Shown here one piece after another: positions 44,459 to 56,607 of a stretch of 64,000 nucleotides of DNA. Position 1 is the stretch's first letter. Every line of letters begins with the position of its first letter. Position numbers and translations under genes: made by a program. Under the pieces are notes generated by a model. That model was not told the origin of the DNA and did no database searches. It saw only the letters and a program-made list of their open reading frames with translations. Source of the stretch: Drosophila persimilis (Eukaryota > Arthropoda > Insecta > Diptera > Drosophilidae); contig NW_020825313.1 in assembly GCF_003286085.1 (NCBI RefSeq), positions 2,418,001 through 2,482,000 on the forward strand, given 5' to 3'.

Positions 44459-45010
44459 TCAGAGCCTTGGATTTGTTTGATTTGATCTTGAGCTCTTCAG
44501 AAAGGCACTATTCTTAATATTATGAAGAGCCTTACGAATGGCCTTTTCAGTTTGCTCGTTCGGTATTTTTATTTTCACCGCCGCTGAAGTAATATGGATT
44601 AATTAATCAATTATTATGTTTTTTTAAAGTTTTTTTTCCAGGACATTATAAAATTCCTTGAAACTTCCAAGGGAACTCTTCCCCGAAGTTCCAAATAAAT
44701 TTTACTCCAAAATAATCCTCTCGTGCACCATATTTTTTAAACTTCTTGACATTGATGGGCTCGTCCCCATTACGTTCCCTAATTTGTTAGTCTGATAAAA
44801 GAAAATAATGGAAAAAAAAACATTAATTAGCTGCCATGGAAAGATAGGCTACCACTCACAAAGAAATCGGTGCGCTCCGGAGTTATTATCGAGTTGAAAT
44901 GCTCCAACTCCGTCATCGATTATGTAATTTTCTGCTACTTTTGGCTTTTTTTTTATTTGTAGCTTCACAAGTGCCACCGCCCCCGCAAATTTTTCTATCA
45001 AAACGTCGAT
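44459..45010 (-). pseudogene. Possible spliced gene relic, unknown function
   Basis: On the minus strand an open stretch at 44860-45010 ends at a GTGAGT donor (44854-44859). A 68-bp interval then ends in a pyrimidine-rich TTTTATCAG acceptor (44792). The following stretch (about 44646-44786) is open for about 46 codons with a Trp/Phe-rich sequence. A third open stretch (44459-44583) follows a TACTTCAG acceptor. Spacings of 60-80 bp suit Drosophila introns, but the phases do not join cleanly, so it is either broken or coincidental. I do not recognise the protein. Confidence 0.3.
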
Positions 45011-45959
45011 TTTTTTTTAAATTATTATTTGGACTAACAATTCGCCATTTTCTTCTGAAATATAAACAAAAAAATGCATATTAGTGCACATGGATTTCAA
45101 ACTTTCGAATCGATAACTTTTCGACAGCCATTTCTTACGTCCTTCGACCAAAATACCACGATTGGTGTTCAAACATGAACATATTATCGTCAATACAATG
45201 CCACTTTCGGCCCCTTGCAGAATGTTTAAACATAAATAGATTATTGTACCCACTCATGTAACAACACAGAAATCTAAAGAAATCACATAAAGTAGATAAG
45301 TTATGACTGCACTGGTGTAAACAGCGATCTGTAACCCATTAATACGACAACAAAACACAAGTGGAGAAAACACTTAACAAATGCGGTCCTAAAATAAAAC
45401 TAATGTAAGCATGTACTCAAATAGACACCCTCAGTGAAGTGTATCCTCTGCGTAGGTCTAACGATAATTATAGACTACCAAATTGTACCTCCTACCTCAT
45501 TGTCAAATCACATATAAGGCTCTGATTTTAAGAATAAAATTTAGTTTGAATTTACAACTCAACTCGCAAATGTCTAGACTTTTCTTTTAAGGTCTTAACA
45601 ATTGGTATACTTAATTCCATCCGTTGATATCCCAGGCGGTGCGCGTGATCTTTCGGCTCACCAAAATCTCACACACAATTGCACTTCACATGCGAAAGGG
45701 TTAATTTGACTTGGCCCAACCCTGTTTGTTTGTCCCTTGTTACCGAATGACTTCGCTAACATCTACAAAAAGGCGTTGAGCGAATTTAAGAGGTTTTATT
45801 GCTGGTGGAGTATTTTTTTTTTTTTTAAACATATTTTTTTTTTTTTTTAGTATGATTTGCCAATGGAATTAAAATAACCCTAACTGACTAGACTTACTTA
45901 TATATATTTTAAAAAGATATAAGTCAAAACCCATGTCAAAAGTCAAAACGCATTCCAGC
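45011..45959. other. No recognisable gene
   Basis: AT-rich sequence with a long poly-T block at about 45807-45850. A 78-codon minus frame at 45017-45253 has no recognisable features. Confidence 0.4.
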
Positions 45960-47390
45960 TGGCAGCGTATTGTGCTGGCGAAGCGCCCGGCAAATGGGCT
46001 CATTAAAGCCATAATTGGTCCGGTGGAGATCAACTACAAAGAATGAAGCTTTAGGCTCCTGGCAGGCGTACTGAAGCCCATCCTACTAAGCTGGTCAGGG
46101 AAATCGATGTTACCCACTAGGAGGTCATAAATAATGATCTGGGCCGCAATGGTCCTTCGATCCTCAAGGGAGGAAAGATGCACGAGGCGACATCTGCATT
46201 CTGGCAAAGGCTGGAGTGCCAATTTCAGACTCTTTCTTTGCAGTCTCTGGATGCGAGAAATTTGAACGACCCCACTGGGATTCCAAACCATTGAAGCGTA
46301 CTCAATTCTCCAGCGCACAAGGAATGAGTACAGACTTAGCTTCGTATATGGGTCCCTGAACTGGGATGATTTCGCCTAACGATGCCGAACATAGCATAGG
46401 CTTTTGGCAATATTAAATTCAAGCGCTCCACAAAAAGAAATTTTGAGTCCAATATGACCCCTATAGAGAGGACGGCCATCTATTCAATATATGCGGCTAA
46501 CACATTGAGGACACACTTACTAAAAGAAAAAAAGTAAAATTTGCTAAAGTTGGGAGGAAACGACTTAAGTCTGCAACAAAGAGAAACTCTATTCAGGTCG
46601 CACTAAAGAAGGAAACTGTCACATAAGGTTTTGAGAGATCGGAAGATTTTAAGATTATCAGCATAAAGCAGATGCTCAGAAGCTTGAATGCTGATACATA
46701 TGCCGTTGATAAATATTAAGAACAGTAGTGGGCCAAGTGCACTTCCCTGTGGAAGGCCGGAAATAGCGAAGAATGAGTCGGAAAGCTTTGCACTTACCAA
46801 TACGACATCCTCTCGCAGCTCAAAATTTGATCTAAAACAACTGAGCAGGCAGGAATGAATTCCTAACCGATGTAGCTTGGCTATTAGGGCACAGTGGGAG
46901 ACTTTGTCAATGGCCTTAGCAAAGTCAGTATACACAACATTTACTTGAGCGTGCATTTCAAACACACGAGTACAGAAATTACAAAAAGCGATAAGATTAG
47001 TGCCCGTTGATCTACTCAGCATAAAACCATACTGATTTGGGCTAATGTCGGCCTCCATGAGGAAAATGATCTATCTGCCAATTCGCTCAAGAAGTTTTGA
47101 AAAATTTGCTGATTTGGCAATTGGTCCATAATTAGAGATCAATTTTTGGCACCTTTCTTAAAAATTGACGTAATCGTGGCAACGTTCCACTTGCCAGTAA
47201 ACCGACCTGTTAACAGCGAACTTATGAAGAAAATTATAAGAGGCTCACTGAACGCAGTTGCCATCAAGAATTTTCCTTTCATCAATTGCCTCCAAACTGT
47301 ACACCAAGTATGCCAATATCGACCAGGGAATAGAGTTTAAGATATCGAAATTATGCCAAGCTTCGTATGGCTCAGAATTGGAGCTAAAAA
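45960..47390 (-). pseudogene. Non-LTR reverse transcriptase remnant Q
   Basis: Minus-strand RT related to but distinct from family J. A WxxxxI..FKKG-type start lies at about 47130-47210. The segment 46603-47058 has NQYGF..RSTGTNL, VVYTDFAKAID, SGLPQGSALGPLLF (about 46735-46775) and YADN in place of YADD (about 46660-46671). The C-terminal region is at 46034-46318 (RIQRLQRKSLKLAL). The second catalytic Asp changed to Asn, plus frame breaks near 46560 and 47060, show it is dead. It is CR1/jockey-like by motif style. Confidence 0.72.
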
Positions 47391-47869
47391 AAAGGTAAAA
47401 AGGTTTGCTATGCCACTATCCGTAACTGAGCTAAAAATGACAACGTCGAAATCTCACGTATCGGTACAATCTAGGTGCTGATTCTGAAGAGAGTGTTCCA
47501 CTTAAGAACGATCGTCGGGTTTCTGACTCTACCCAAATGTCGAGAGCAGCGACGGCGTAAGTATAGCACACGAAGCCTTGCTATAGCGGTAATTGTTGGA
47601 ATGATGACGTCAGAAGCGTGCGTACTCGAGAAAGTCCGCCAGCATCGTCGTCTGATCCAGCAGAAACCGAGTGAATATCGCACAAAGTGCATAGTGAAGA
47701 AACAATGTTTTGTTGTTGTGTGATTGGAGATCGCCAAAAATGAAACAAAGGGCTGTTGCTCATAGCAAAAAGTAAAAAAAGTGCAAGCAGAATATGTTGT
47801 GGAGAAGTGGCGATCATAAAACCAGAGTCGCCGTTTACTGGGGGTTTCTTGAAGTAGATGGATCTGGAG
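47391..47869. other. No recognisable gene (between RT remnant Q and an ORF1-like segment)
   Basis: Short frames on both strands (plus 47475-47723, minus 47471-47817) have basic, low-information sequence. If Q and the next entry are one element, the endonuclease should lie here, but I cannot see its motifs. Confidence 0.35.
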
Positions 47870-48370
47870 CTCCCGGAGTTGGCGTGGACGTCCGCACAGC
47901 TGTACGCAAATTAACTGCTATCAAATAAGCTGCCGGTCTCTGTGCACAAAGCGGGAAACCCTTACCGATACTTCCCAGAATTTGTCATCAAAGCCCACAC
48001 GAAATAGGGGTTCAGGGGCCCCAAGTTTAAAGCTTACGAATTTCAAAGCAGAATTTCATCACCGCCTCTGGCCCCGTCTTAGTAGAAAATTTACCAATAT
48101 GAAGGTATTTGTTGCTCTGCATCACACTCAACGGCTCACAGCACGGAGTAACACCAACAAGACGATTAACATGTTTGTTTCGATTCTTCCTCTCTTTCCA
48201 TCTGACTGTAATGAAGCCCTCCAAATCAGATGGTGGAGCAGCGGCTGATCCCAAGTCAATGACCTCAGTCGAGGTGGCGGCCACTAACCGTGGAGTCATT
48301 AAGTCGATCGCCGGCATGGGCTCACTGGAATCCTTCCTTGGAGCAATCGGCTTCACCCGCTCATGATAAT
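47870..48370 (-). pseudogene. Possible ORF1 remnant of a non-LTR element
   Basis: A 109-codon minus frame (48027-48356) is followed in another frame by an FRVGFDDKFWE...VSRFV block near 47940-48010. That layout resembles the FK(I/V)..FD..FWPE..V.EF region seen at the end of family J ORF1 (55084-55449). Same strand and upstream of Q, so it may be Q's ORF1. Similarity is weak. Confidence 0.3.
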
Positions 48371-50322
48371 TGACCGAAAGTGCAGTCTAAAAATCAGACT
48401 AAGATCCCGAGAAAGGGTTTTAGGCAACAGAACATTGTTATTAAATTCATTTTCGAATGCGAGTCATTCGCAACCACACAGTTATCACATCAAAAGCAAT
48501 TGGTGGAATACCGCCAATGGTAAAAAATATCGATCAGAAAATTTCGTTTATATCGTTTATATATCAGATATATCGCTAAGTAACATCATTTCTAGTTTTC
48601 TCAACTCCATTAAAACTATAAATTAGAACCAGCTTAAAAGCATTTGGTGTGCCAAAAATATTTCTGTGTTTTGCAGTACTTGGTTGAATTGCGTTATTGC
48701 TCTGTTAAGATGGCATTGAAAGTATTAGTAGGCCAGAGTAAGTGCATACTAACCTTTTAAATTTATGTACCAACATGTGCGACATGTTTGTCGTTCATTG
48801 ATTTTTCCAAACAAAAATGGTCAGTGACTATCAGTATAGGGAAAAATAAAAATAAATGTTTCATTACCTGCTACCACACCATTACATGTTCACCACACCT
48901 AATGGATTAACCATTTCACAACATAATAATCATTTCTTGATTTCACTAACATTACTTTCTTTGAGGAGCATAAGTTCTCAATTTGTAATGAGTCATAAAG
49001 CATGTTGTGTATGTGTCGACACTATTGATGTGGTGTTCTCATTTTAAATACGTACATTTGTATGTATGTGAGCCAGTTCATGATTCATGAACGAAAATAA
49101 TATCGTTCAGAATAAAAAATCACCGTTTTCGCATGGTGGGTTATGTAAGATCAGCGTCAGTATCCAAATCGATATAAAATTGCTTAAGCCTAGTTTTCCG
49201 ATGGTCTTGTAGCTAACGCAACCGAATTGTTTGTTTCCTGTGATATCAAACTGAAATATAACTGTTCCAACCATCATGAATCATGAAAAAGTATTATAGA
49301 AAGAGGAAGAAAAAAAAAATGTACCGTGATCTCTCCCTTCACACACTCTCTCAGACAGGAACAGTAGAAGTAAAGGAATTTTTCTCATGTGACACTAGTC
49401 AAATGTTTTTTTGCCAGCTTGGTAAGCTTGTGTTGTAAACCTAGTACTCAGATCGAATAAAATTTTCACCGACTAGAAGTCATACTACATATTTTGCTAG
49501 GGGTAAGGGTGTGACCAGGTGTTAATGCACTACGGTTACACTGTTTTGTGTTTATAGTCATATGAAACTAGACTTTGCTAAACTGGAAAGCCAAGCTAAC
49601 GCATATGTATGTATTTATCTTGCTCTCACTGTATGGTTTTCCTATAAAGATATGTATCTCTGTTTTTTCAGTCTAATGTCATCGCACCACAAAGCTGGTT
49701 GTAAACGATGCAGCGACTGCAAATGCAGCATTTATTTCTGTATCGCTTCATGCTTTGTCATTAAATTAGTTGTGCTATCTCGCTTGTGCCAACGTAAGCT
49801 AAATGGAGTTGATATTCTGTGCAGCATAGGAATGTTGAGTGAAATGAGATTGTATGCCTCACACGTACACATACTCTCATGCAGCCGTTGTATCGTATAC
49901 AAACAGCTTAAAAGCTATGTACATATATGTCATTAGTCTGCTAGCTGGCTAGCTGCCAAAACAGAGACGGCCTTATGGGAAAAGCATGCAGTGAGAGCGA
50001 GAGTACTTAGTTAGTATTTACTTTCAGCAGTAAATAAACAAATTTTCCAAAATTTTGGTTCCTTATTTAAGTGCGCTTTGGCGATTCTTTTCAGAAATCA
50101 AAGGTTTCTGCTCTTCCTCGGCTCTTGAAACCATCCTTGTGAAAAAAATTGGCAATTGTTTTTGGGTGCACAACTCCTGACTCCTGAAAACATTTCGATG
50201 TGTTCCGCCAATTTTGGTGCACCTATTTTCGGGATTTTATTAACTTCCTTGAGAATGCTTCTCTAGCCGCGACTCGATATCTTCTTTGGCCTTCCTGATC
50301 TCTTTATTTTCCGTGGTATTTT
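48371..50322. other. No recognisable gene
   Basis: AT-rich sequence with (T/C)GTATGT-type tracts. The longest frame (plus, 49562-49936) is cysteine-rich but has no family features and no supporting context. Nothing else identified. Confidence 0.4.
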
Positions 50323-50416
50323 TATACCCGATACTCAAAATGAGTATTGGGGTATATTAGATTTGTGAATTTGAAAATGTATGTGTGAAACGTTTAGAAG
50401 GAATCGTTTCCGACCC

Positions 50417-51553
50417 TATAGATTAGGTAGGTTAGGTTAAGGCAGTAGCCGGGAGGGGGAGATAAAGAAACCACCGCCACCCCAAGCTCACTTGGACCTA
50501 TAAGACGTCCATTGTGTTGCCGCATGGGCATGTGCCCCTTCTCGTTGCCTGAAACCATGAGAGCAGACTACTGCAGGTTAAGAGCAGTCCCATCCGGAGG
50601 CTTGGACAAGGTCCCAGGTTTTGTTTCGGACAGGTCCGTAATGTCCGGCTCCAAGAATACGAAGACGACGATTTCCAAGGGCCGGGCAGTCACAGAAGAA
50701 GTGGGGGACCGATTCCTTCTCTTCCTCGTCGCGACAACTTCTGCAGAAGTCGTTATGAGGGATTGACAGTCTAGAGGCATGAGTGCCGATCTGCCAGTGT
50801 CCCGTAATGGCTCGAGTAACTGCAGAGCACTGTGCTCTGCTGAGTCTATACAGCTCTGCTGAGCGCTTCTTCGATCGATATATCAATCTTGAGACTTTAC
50901 AGGAGACGGTTTGCTGCCATCTCCTATTGGCACTTTGCTCGAACAATTCGTGCGTTAGGAGCCTGCACGTAGCTAAGGGCATCGCTACCTGCTCCCTCTC
51001 CGATAGGAGAGGGATCGTAGTACCCTATCTGGCTAGCTCGTCGGCGGCGTCGTTCCCCTCGATGTCCCTGTGGCCGGGGACCCATATAAGGAAGAGATCT
51101 AACTGCTCTGCGATCTCGTGCAGAGACCTGCGGCAGTCATTTACAGTCGCTGAGTTCGACGATATTGAGCCTAGAGCTTTAATAGCTGCTTGGCTGTCCG
51201 AGAAGACGCACACTAAGTGCGTGTCTAGAAGTAGTTTGGAGACGATAGAAATGGCCTCCTTGATCGCTACAACCTCCGCTTGGAACACACTACTGTGATC
51301 CGGGAGCCGGAGGCAATCACAGATGTTCAGCTCGCTGCAGTACATTCCGCCTCCCACGCGGCCGTCTAACTTTGAGCCATCAGTGTAGAAGTGAACCGCA
51401 TTTGCAGGTCCTGGTTCGCCCATCTCCCAGTCCTCCCTAGCTGGGATAGATACCTGGAAAGGCGTCGAGAGGTGATCACTGATACAGTGATCTGTCCTCT
51501 CTGGTAATTGCGGGAATCTCATCAGGATTCCCGGGTGCCCAACCTCGGATGCT
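50417..51553 (-). mobile_element. 5'-truncated non-LTR element L inserted in repeat R
   Basis: 1137 bp on the minus strand, flanked by the 10-bp duplication TTTCCGACCC. The 3' end (left) reads GGCTACTGCCTTAACCTAACC on the minus strand without a clear poly-A. It encodes only the C-terminal RNase H and tail region. Confidence 0.85.
50578..51522 (-). pseudogene. RNase H and C-terminal tail of element L
   Basis: The frame 51025-51522 contains an RNase H domain with all four acidic positions visible: FYTDGSKLDGRVGGG, QAEVVAIKEA, VFSDSQAAI and WVPGHRDIEGNDAADELA. After a frame change near 51000, the frame 50578-50982 carries a typical tail with GHWQIGTHASRL and a Cys-rich CRSC...HFFCDCPAL motif. 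Such RNase H plus tail arrangements occur in LOA/I/R1-related non-LTR elements. The RT is missing through 5' truncation, the usual result of incomplete target-primed reverse transcription. Confidence 0.8.
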
Positions 51554-52446
51554 TTTCCGACCCCATAAAGTATATATGTATATTCTTGATCAGCATCAAT
51601 AGCCGTCCGTCCGTCCTTCCGTCTGTCCGTCCATCTGTCTGTCCGTCCCTATTAGCGCCTAGTGCTCAAAGACTAAGAGCTAGAGCAACGACATTTTATA
51701 TTCGGACTTCTGTGATATGTCACTGTTACAAGAATATTTCAAAACTTTGCCCCGCCCACTTCCGCCCCCACACAAAAGACTAAAATCTGTGGCATCCACA
51801 ATTTTAAACATACGAGAAAACCAAAATCGTAGAGAATGATCATATGTTTCAGACAGCAGAATCTGATTTGGATCGTATCATTATTATAGCGAGCATCAAC
51901 AAAACAATTTAGTTTTTTTGTCGTGTCGTTTAATATTAGCGGCGTCTGCCGGAGGAGAGCCAGACTGACTAAGTATCGGGTATAAATGTAGAGTTTCGGT
52001 CTCCACAGCAACTCACAACGTTTTTTTATGGACGTTGACATGCAATGACTGCATCTATCAAGAGGCGATGCAATTACTGCACCGTCAAGTGGCCCGTGTG
52101 ACACCAGCAGAAGGCTGTTACGCGCGGATCCCAGGCAAAACGCAGCCCTCCTCCCGCCCAACCGACCGAGGGGCGCTGCCGCATGACGCGCGGTGCGTAG
52201 CCGAACCAAACGCGAGCATGCAGAAAGATAGATATTAGACTAACATTCGAGGAAAATTAGCACGAAACTTACCAAGAAACTAAGCATGCAATCAAAATAC
52301 AAATACCACTACAGTTACTAATTAATAGAAAGGTGTGTAAGGATTAATAATTTAATAAGAGGAAGAGAATTATTGTTGGATATAATATGGTAGAGGGAAT
52401 TATAATCCGAGCATAAGACCCTAAACGGTTCATGCAAGGAATAATT

Positions 52447-54291
52447 CTATCTACAAAGTGGAAGGAACAACGGTATAAAATTTCTAGTCAGTCTAATAGG
52501 AATCGTGAAGTTTATGCGGCTCAACAGATCAGGGCTGTCTATGTCACCCCTGATCAAGTTTACTAATAATAGTCTACTAGAGTAAGATGGGAGTCTTACA
52601 CCCGCATCCCAGTTAAGGCCCCGCAGAGCAAAGAGTAAAAAGTTTTTCTGTACTGATTCCATACGGTCCTGGTGTACTTTGTACTGAGGGCACCATACAC
52701 AGGAGCCGTATTCTAAGATCGGACGAACAAGCGAGGTATAGAGAGTCTTTGTTATATAGGGGTCGTCAAATTCCTTTGACCACCTCTTTATAAACCCAAG
52801 CACGCCCATGGCCCTATTTACCATGGTAGAAATGTGTTCGGAAAACTTTAACTTGGGATCTAACATAACATCCAGATCATCCACCAGGGTAATTCTCTCA
52901 AGAGAACCCCCAAATAGGGTGTAGGGAGCCAACAAAGGGTTAGAACGATGAAATGTCATAGCTTTGCATTTCGAGGCATTAAGGTGTAACAAGTTTGCAC
53001 AACACCATGACTGAAAGCTATTGAGATCGGATTGCAAGCGAGAATGAAATGAAATGTCCTTGTACTGGACACAGAGTTTAACATCATCCGCATACATAAG
53101 TACTCGAGAGTATGTTAATACTGAAGGCAAGTCATTAATAAAGAGTGTGAAGAGTAAGGGGCCTAGATGGCTGCCCTGTGGTACTCCCGAAGAAACCTTT
53201 ACTGGTAAAGAGAGGGAGTTTTTGAAGAGGACTCTTTGAGACCTAGAACAAAGATAGCTAGAAATCCATCTCAGGAGGTTGGGCGGAAACCCTAAAAGGT
53301 CAAGTTTATGCGCTAAATGGGAATGGTTTACAGAGTCGAATGCTTTACTAAAGTCGGTGTAAATAACATCCGTCTGTAAGTTACATTGAAAGCCTTTAAT
53401 AATGAAAGAGGTAAACTCTAACAAGTTCGTGGTGGTTGATCGTCGCCTTATAAATCCATGCTGAGTTGGAGATATAAGTGACTTGCAGAGATGTTGCAAG
53501 TGCGGAGTTAAAACCTTCTCAAGCAATTTGGGAATAGCGGATAACTTTGCTATACCTCTATAATTTTTGGCATCAGACTTGCTACCTTTTTTATGGAGAG
53601 GAATTATAAACGATTCCTTCCAGATTGGGGGGAAGCAAGAGGAATCAATGGACAGGGTGAATAGTTTAAGCAATGGTCCACACAGAGCCTCGGCGCAATA
53701 CCTGAGTACACAACCTGGAACCCCGTCTGGACCCGGTGAAAACACCGGCTTAACTAGTCGAAGATCTTGAAGTGGGGAATATTCATTTAACAAGGGACTG
53801 AAAATGCCGTTCGACCTCGGTAATCCGTATGGGTACGGTTGACCAGAGTAGCGTTCCTCAGAATAGGTGGTTTGGAAAAACTGGGCAAAAAGATCGGCAA
53901 TTGCCTGATCATTATTTGCCGACGTATTACAAAATGATAGCGAGGATGGGTGTGCGGACGTTCTACGATTACTGTTTACGAAGCAGTAAAACTGTTTAGG
54001 GTCCTGAGAAAAACGTATCCTGCAACGAGATGGGTAGTTCTTATAGCATTGAGCATTAAGAACTGAAAAGTTTGACCGAGCTATTACATAACGAGTGTGA
54101 GAAGTAGGAGAACCCACTTCTTGAAATTTTTTATAAAGTCTTGATTTTAAGTTTTTTAGACTGGATAACTCTTTGGTAAACCAAGGGGGTTTTCCAGATC
54201 TAATCGGACAAGAAAGCGGGACACAAGAATCAAAAAATGTGCCAAGAGCATTGTAAAAAATGTTTGTGCCTTTTGTGACATCAGTGCACAA
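52447..54291 (-). pseudogene. J copy c reverse transcriptase (ORF2, 3' part)
   Basis: A 614-codon open frame. Visible RT blocks in order: SPGPDGVPGC..L, FPPIWKESFIIPLHKKG, NYRGIAKLSAIPKLLEKV, QHGFIRRRST, VIYTDFSKAFDSVNH, SSGVPQGSHLGPLLFTLFINDLP and YADDVKLCV (catalytic YADD at 53083-53094), then the thumb and RLTRNFIPLFLPLC. The stop at 52447-52449 is TAG where copy a has TCG, so about 30 C-terminal residues are lost. The endonuclease belongs to the same ORF2 but lies in a different frame, so a one-base indel near 54300 splits it. CR1/jockey group by motifs. Confidence 0.85.
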
Positions 54292-54299
54292 TTACAAAG

Positions 54300-55109
54300 C
54301 GGACCAATCAAAATCCCTAATAAGGTTTTAAGCTTCGCAAACTCGGCTTTACGAAAGCAGCGGACACGTTCAGGTAGTCTACTCGACCGATCCAATACAG
54401 TTGGTCCTATGTCTAGCGACACCTCGAAAGTAGGGTGGTAGGCGTCTTCAGGTATAGTGAGCGGAAGGGCTCGGGTTAACAACACTATGGTCGGATCCGA
54501 TACAAAGCATAGATCAAGCAATCGACCCAAGGAATTTTTCACATGATTGACTTGAGACAGGGACAGGTCAAGCAAGCCGTCAACAAAGTCATGTCGTGAC
54601 ATGGGCACTAGGATACTAGACTCGTTTACCGAAGACCAAACAGTTCCTGGCAAGTTGAAGTCACCAAGAACTATCATACGATCTTTATCAGATAGCGAGG
54701 AAGCAACAGCGGTTAAAGCGGACAAGTGCTGCTCATAAATTGAAATATCCGAAGAAGGTGGGATATACGAGCAAGTAATGAATATAGCGAAAGCGGGAAG
54801 AATCAGTTTTACACACAGGAATTCCAGTTCCTGTTGAACTTGGACTGTGAAGTGTTCTGACGTGAAGTAAGAGTCCACTGCAATTAGAACCCCTCCTGCA
54901 CGTCGAGACGAACGGTCCTTTCTAAAAGTTGTGTACCGACCTGCCAAAACCTCGGAACTAAGAATGTCCGGCTTTAACCAGGTTTCAGTAAACACAATAA
55001 CGTGGGAAGCAAATGCAACACTATCCCGGAAAAGAATGCTGAGCTTACTACGCATTACATCTGATAGGTTACTAAAAGAGAAGTTAGTTTTTTGGAAAGG
55101 TTGGAGCAA
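54300..55109 (-). pseudogene. J copy c AP-type endonuclease (ORF2, 5' part)
   Basis: This frame, open 54156-55109, carries the apurinic-endonuclease-like domain that nicks target DNA. Motifs are FTETWLKPD, SRRAGGVLIAV, ITCSYIPPSSD, IVLGDFNLPGT (catalytic Asp and Asn) and LLDLCFVSD. The expected S(D)H end motif reads as EDAYHPTFEV, so the last His is present. The frame leaves the ORF2 frame near 54300, before RT. Otherwise the domain appears complete. Confidence 0.85.
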
Positions 55110-55449
55110 GACGGGAAGCTGAGGAAGAGGAAGTTGAGGTTGAGGGTGGCACGCTGGAAAGATTTGGAAGCGATATGGGGGGCCTATTCTTCTTCTTAGC
55201 CTTAAACTCCTTTACCACCAAATGCTCCGGCCAAAATTTGGTGGAGCAAATGGTGTCAAATTGAGTTGGGGAGATGCTTATCTTAAACGACGCTATCTCC
55301 CTGGCATAAGATAAGTTAAATTTCTCCACCTTTAAACCCACGGCTTTTATTTTGCTTTGAATGAAAGCAGTTACATCATTAGATGTGAGGTCAGGTCGCC
55401 CTCGTTTTTTTGTGGGTCTGTGTAGTTCTTGATAAATGTTTTTCCTCAA
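55084..55449 (-). pseudogene. J copy c ORF1 C-terminal part
   Basis: 121 codons with a basic start (KKRGRPDLTSNDVTAFIQ) and a FKISISPTQFDTICSTKFWPEHLVVKEF block. From family knowledge this is the C-terminal domain of ORF1 proteins in many insect CR1/jockey-type elements, which bind the element RNA. A Ser-rich tail ends at 55084 and overlaps the endonuclease frame by 26 nt. The N-terminal half is missing because the element is truncated. Confidence 0.7.
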
Positions 55450-55450
55450 C

Positions 55451-56607
55451 GTCTCTCTTAAGAATCAACTAAGTTATTTTTTGAGGAAATATGAAATATG
55501 TATGCATGGGAGAATGTGGGTTAAGAAAAAAAAAGTGTGCAGTTTCTTTTCGGCACATTCCTTATTGGCGCTGCAAATGCAGAGTGAAAATTATGAAAGG
55601 CATTAAAAAGTTTTCATTTTGTCCCACAGTGTGATTAATGAAATTTGTAATTATAGAAAAAACTAAAGGCACAACTACAGGTATTGATATCGGGGATGAA
55701 AATCAACGTTTTGCTCAGACATGCTTGGCACTATTAATTATCTGATACATTATGTACTATTCTATTCCATGTCGATTTTTATACACGGTACTCAAAAAGT
55801 TATATTAGGTTAAATTATATTATTTGAAAGTTATATTAATTTCTTGTAGATGTATGTATTTAACAGCCTGAAGGAATCGTTTTCGATCTCAAAATATATA
55901 TACATATGTACATATGGCCATTTCCATTCTGGCGTTACCATACAAAATTAAAAAAAAAATAAATAAATAAATAAAATGTCGAATTAACAAACAAAAAATA
56001 CAAATATTTTCGTTGAATAGTAATTGGGTGGACAACAAAATTACAAAAATCGATTTTAAAGATATAAGCGGAAAGACCTAACGTTACGTCACATAAAAAC
56101 ATACATAGGGCCACATTTGCGAAGACCACCCACTAGAGAAGTCACAAATGCATGAGATTTCAGAATGCGGCGTTTTTTTGTCGCTGACTGTAGAGGACTA
56201 CTGTGGTCCTCGTTACCTTATCCTCTGACCAACCTGTTGGCGTCGCCACTAAGACCAGGACCTCCTTGACCTCGCCACCGTCTTCGTGTAGAAGGCTGCC
56301 GAGCGAGCGTCCTGACAATGGCTTTCACCTAGCCTTGATGCCACCCGGCATCCTCACATTTGTGCGGTATCCCGCCGTTCTCTTCTAGCTAATGCAAGAA
56401 TCGATCCTGGAGATCTTTCTCTACCACATGGCATTTTTCTCGATGGATCTGACCATCCCTTACGGAGATTAAAGTCTTGCCAATCGCCATCTTGGCCGCC
56501 TGATGGCATTATCAGGGGTTCCCCGGGGCCCATGCGCTTTTTTTGGACATTGCAATGACTTCAACATCAACATAATATACCAAATTATTTGTAAGCTGGC
56601 TAAAACT
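55451..56607. other. No recognisable gene; partial R-like sequence
   Basis: AT-rich sequence. About 55775-55915 resembles the left end of repeat R (TTTATACACGGTACTCAAAA, GGAATCGTTTTCGATC) in decayed form. About 56190-56530 is GC-richer with Pro/Arg-coding character on the plus strand but no identifiable protein. Confidence 0.45.

Larger units (their letters stand above)
50323..52020 (+). repeat. Dispersed repeat R, copy c, split by an insertion
   Basis: Begins TATACCCGATA at 50323 and runs to 50416, then resumes at 51554 with CCGACCCCATAAAGTATATA and ends with TATCGGGTATA (about 51975-51985) plus tail. The block TTTCCGACCC is duplicated at the break (50407-50416, 51554-51563). Confidence 0.85.
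52021..55450 (-). mobile_element. Non-LTR retrotransposon J, copy c (best preserved)
   Basis: Minus-strand element with its A-rich 3' end at 52021-52028 directly against repeat R. It keeps the end of ORF1 (55084-55449), the endonuclease (about 54300-55109) and RT (52447-54291). The 5' end is truncated near 55450, inside ORF1. Relative to copies a and b it has a 57-bp in-frame deletion near 52560 and a premature stop close to the RT end. Confidence 0.88.

Noticed and set aside
49562-49936. 124-codon cysteine-rich plus-strand frame
   Set aside because: No recognisable domain, repetitive TGTATGT-type composition, no neighbouring gene and no splice or promoter evidence; treated as a chance frame.
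51602-51660. CCGT/CTGT repeats as a microsatellite locus
   Set aside because: This low-complexity tract occurs at the same place in every R copy, so it is part of the repeat rather than a separate locus.
56203-56388. Pro/Arg-rich plus-strand frame
   Set aside because: Short, without recognisable motifs; GC-richer composition alone is not enough to call a gene.
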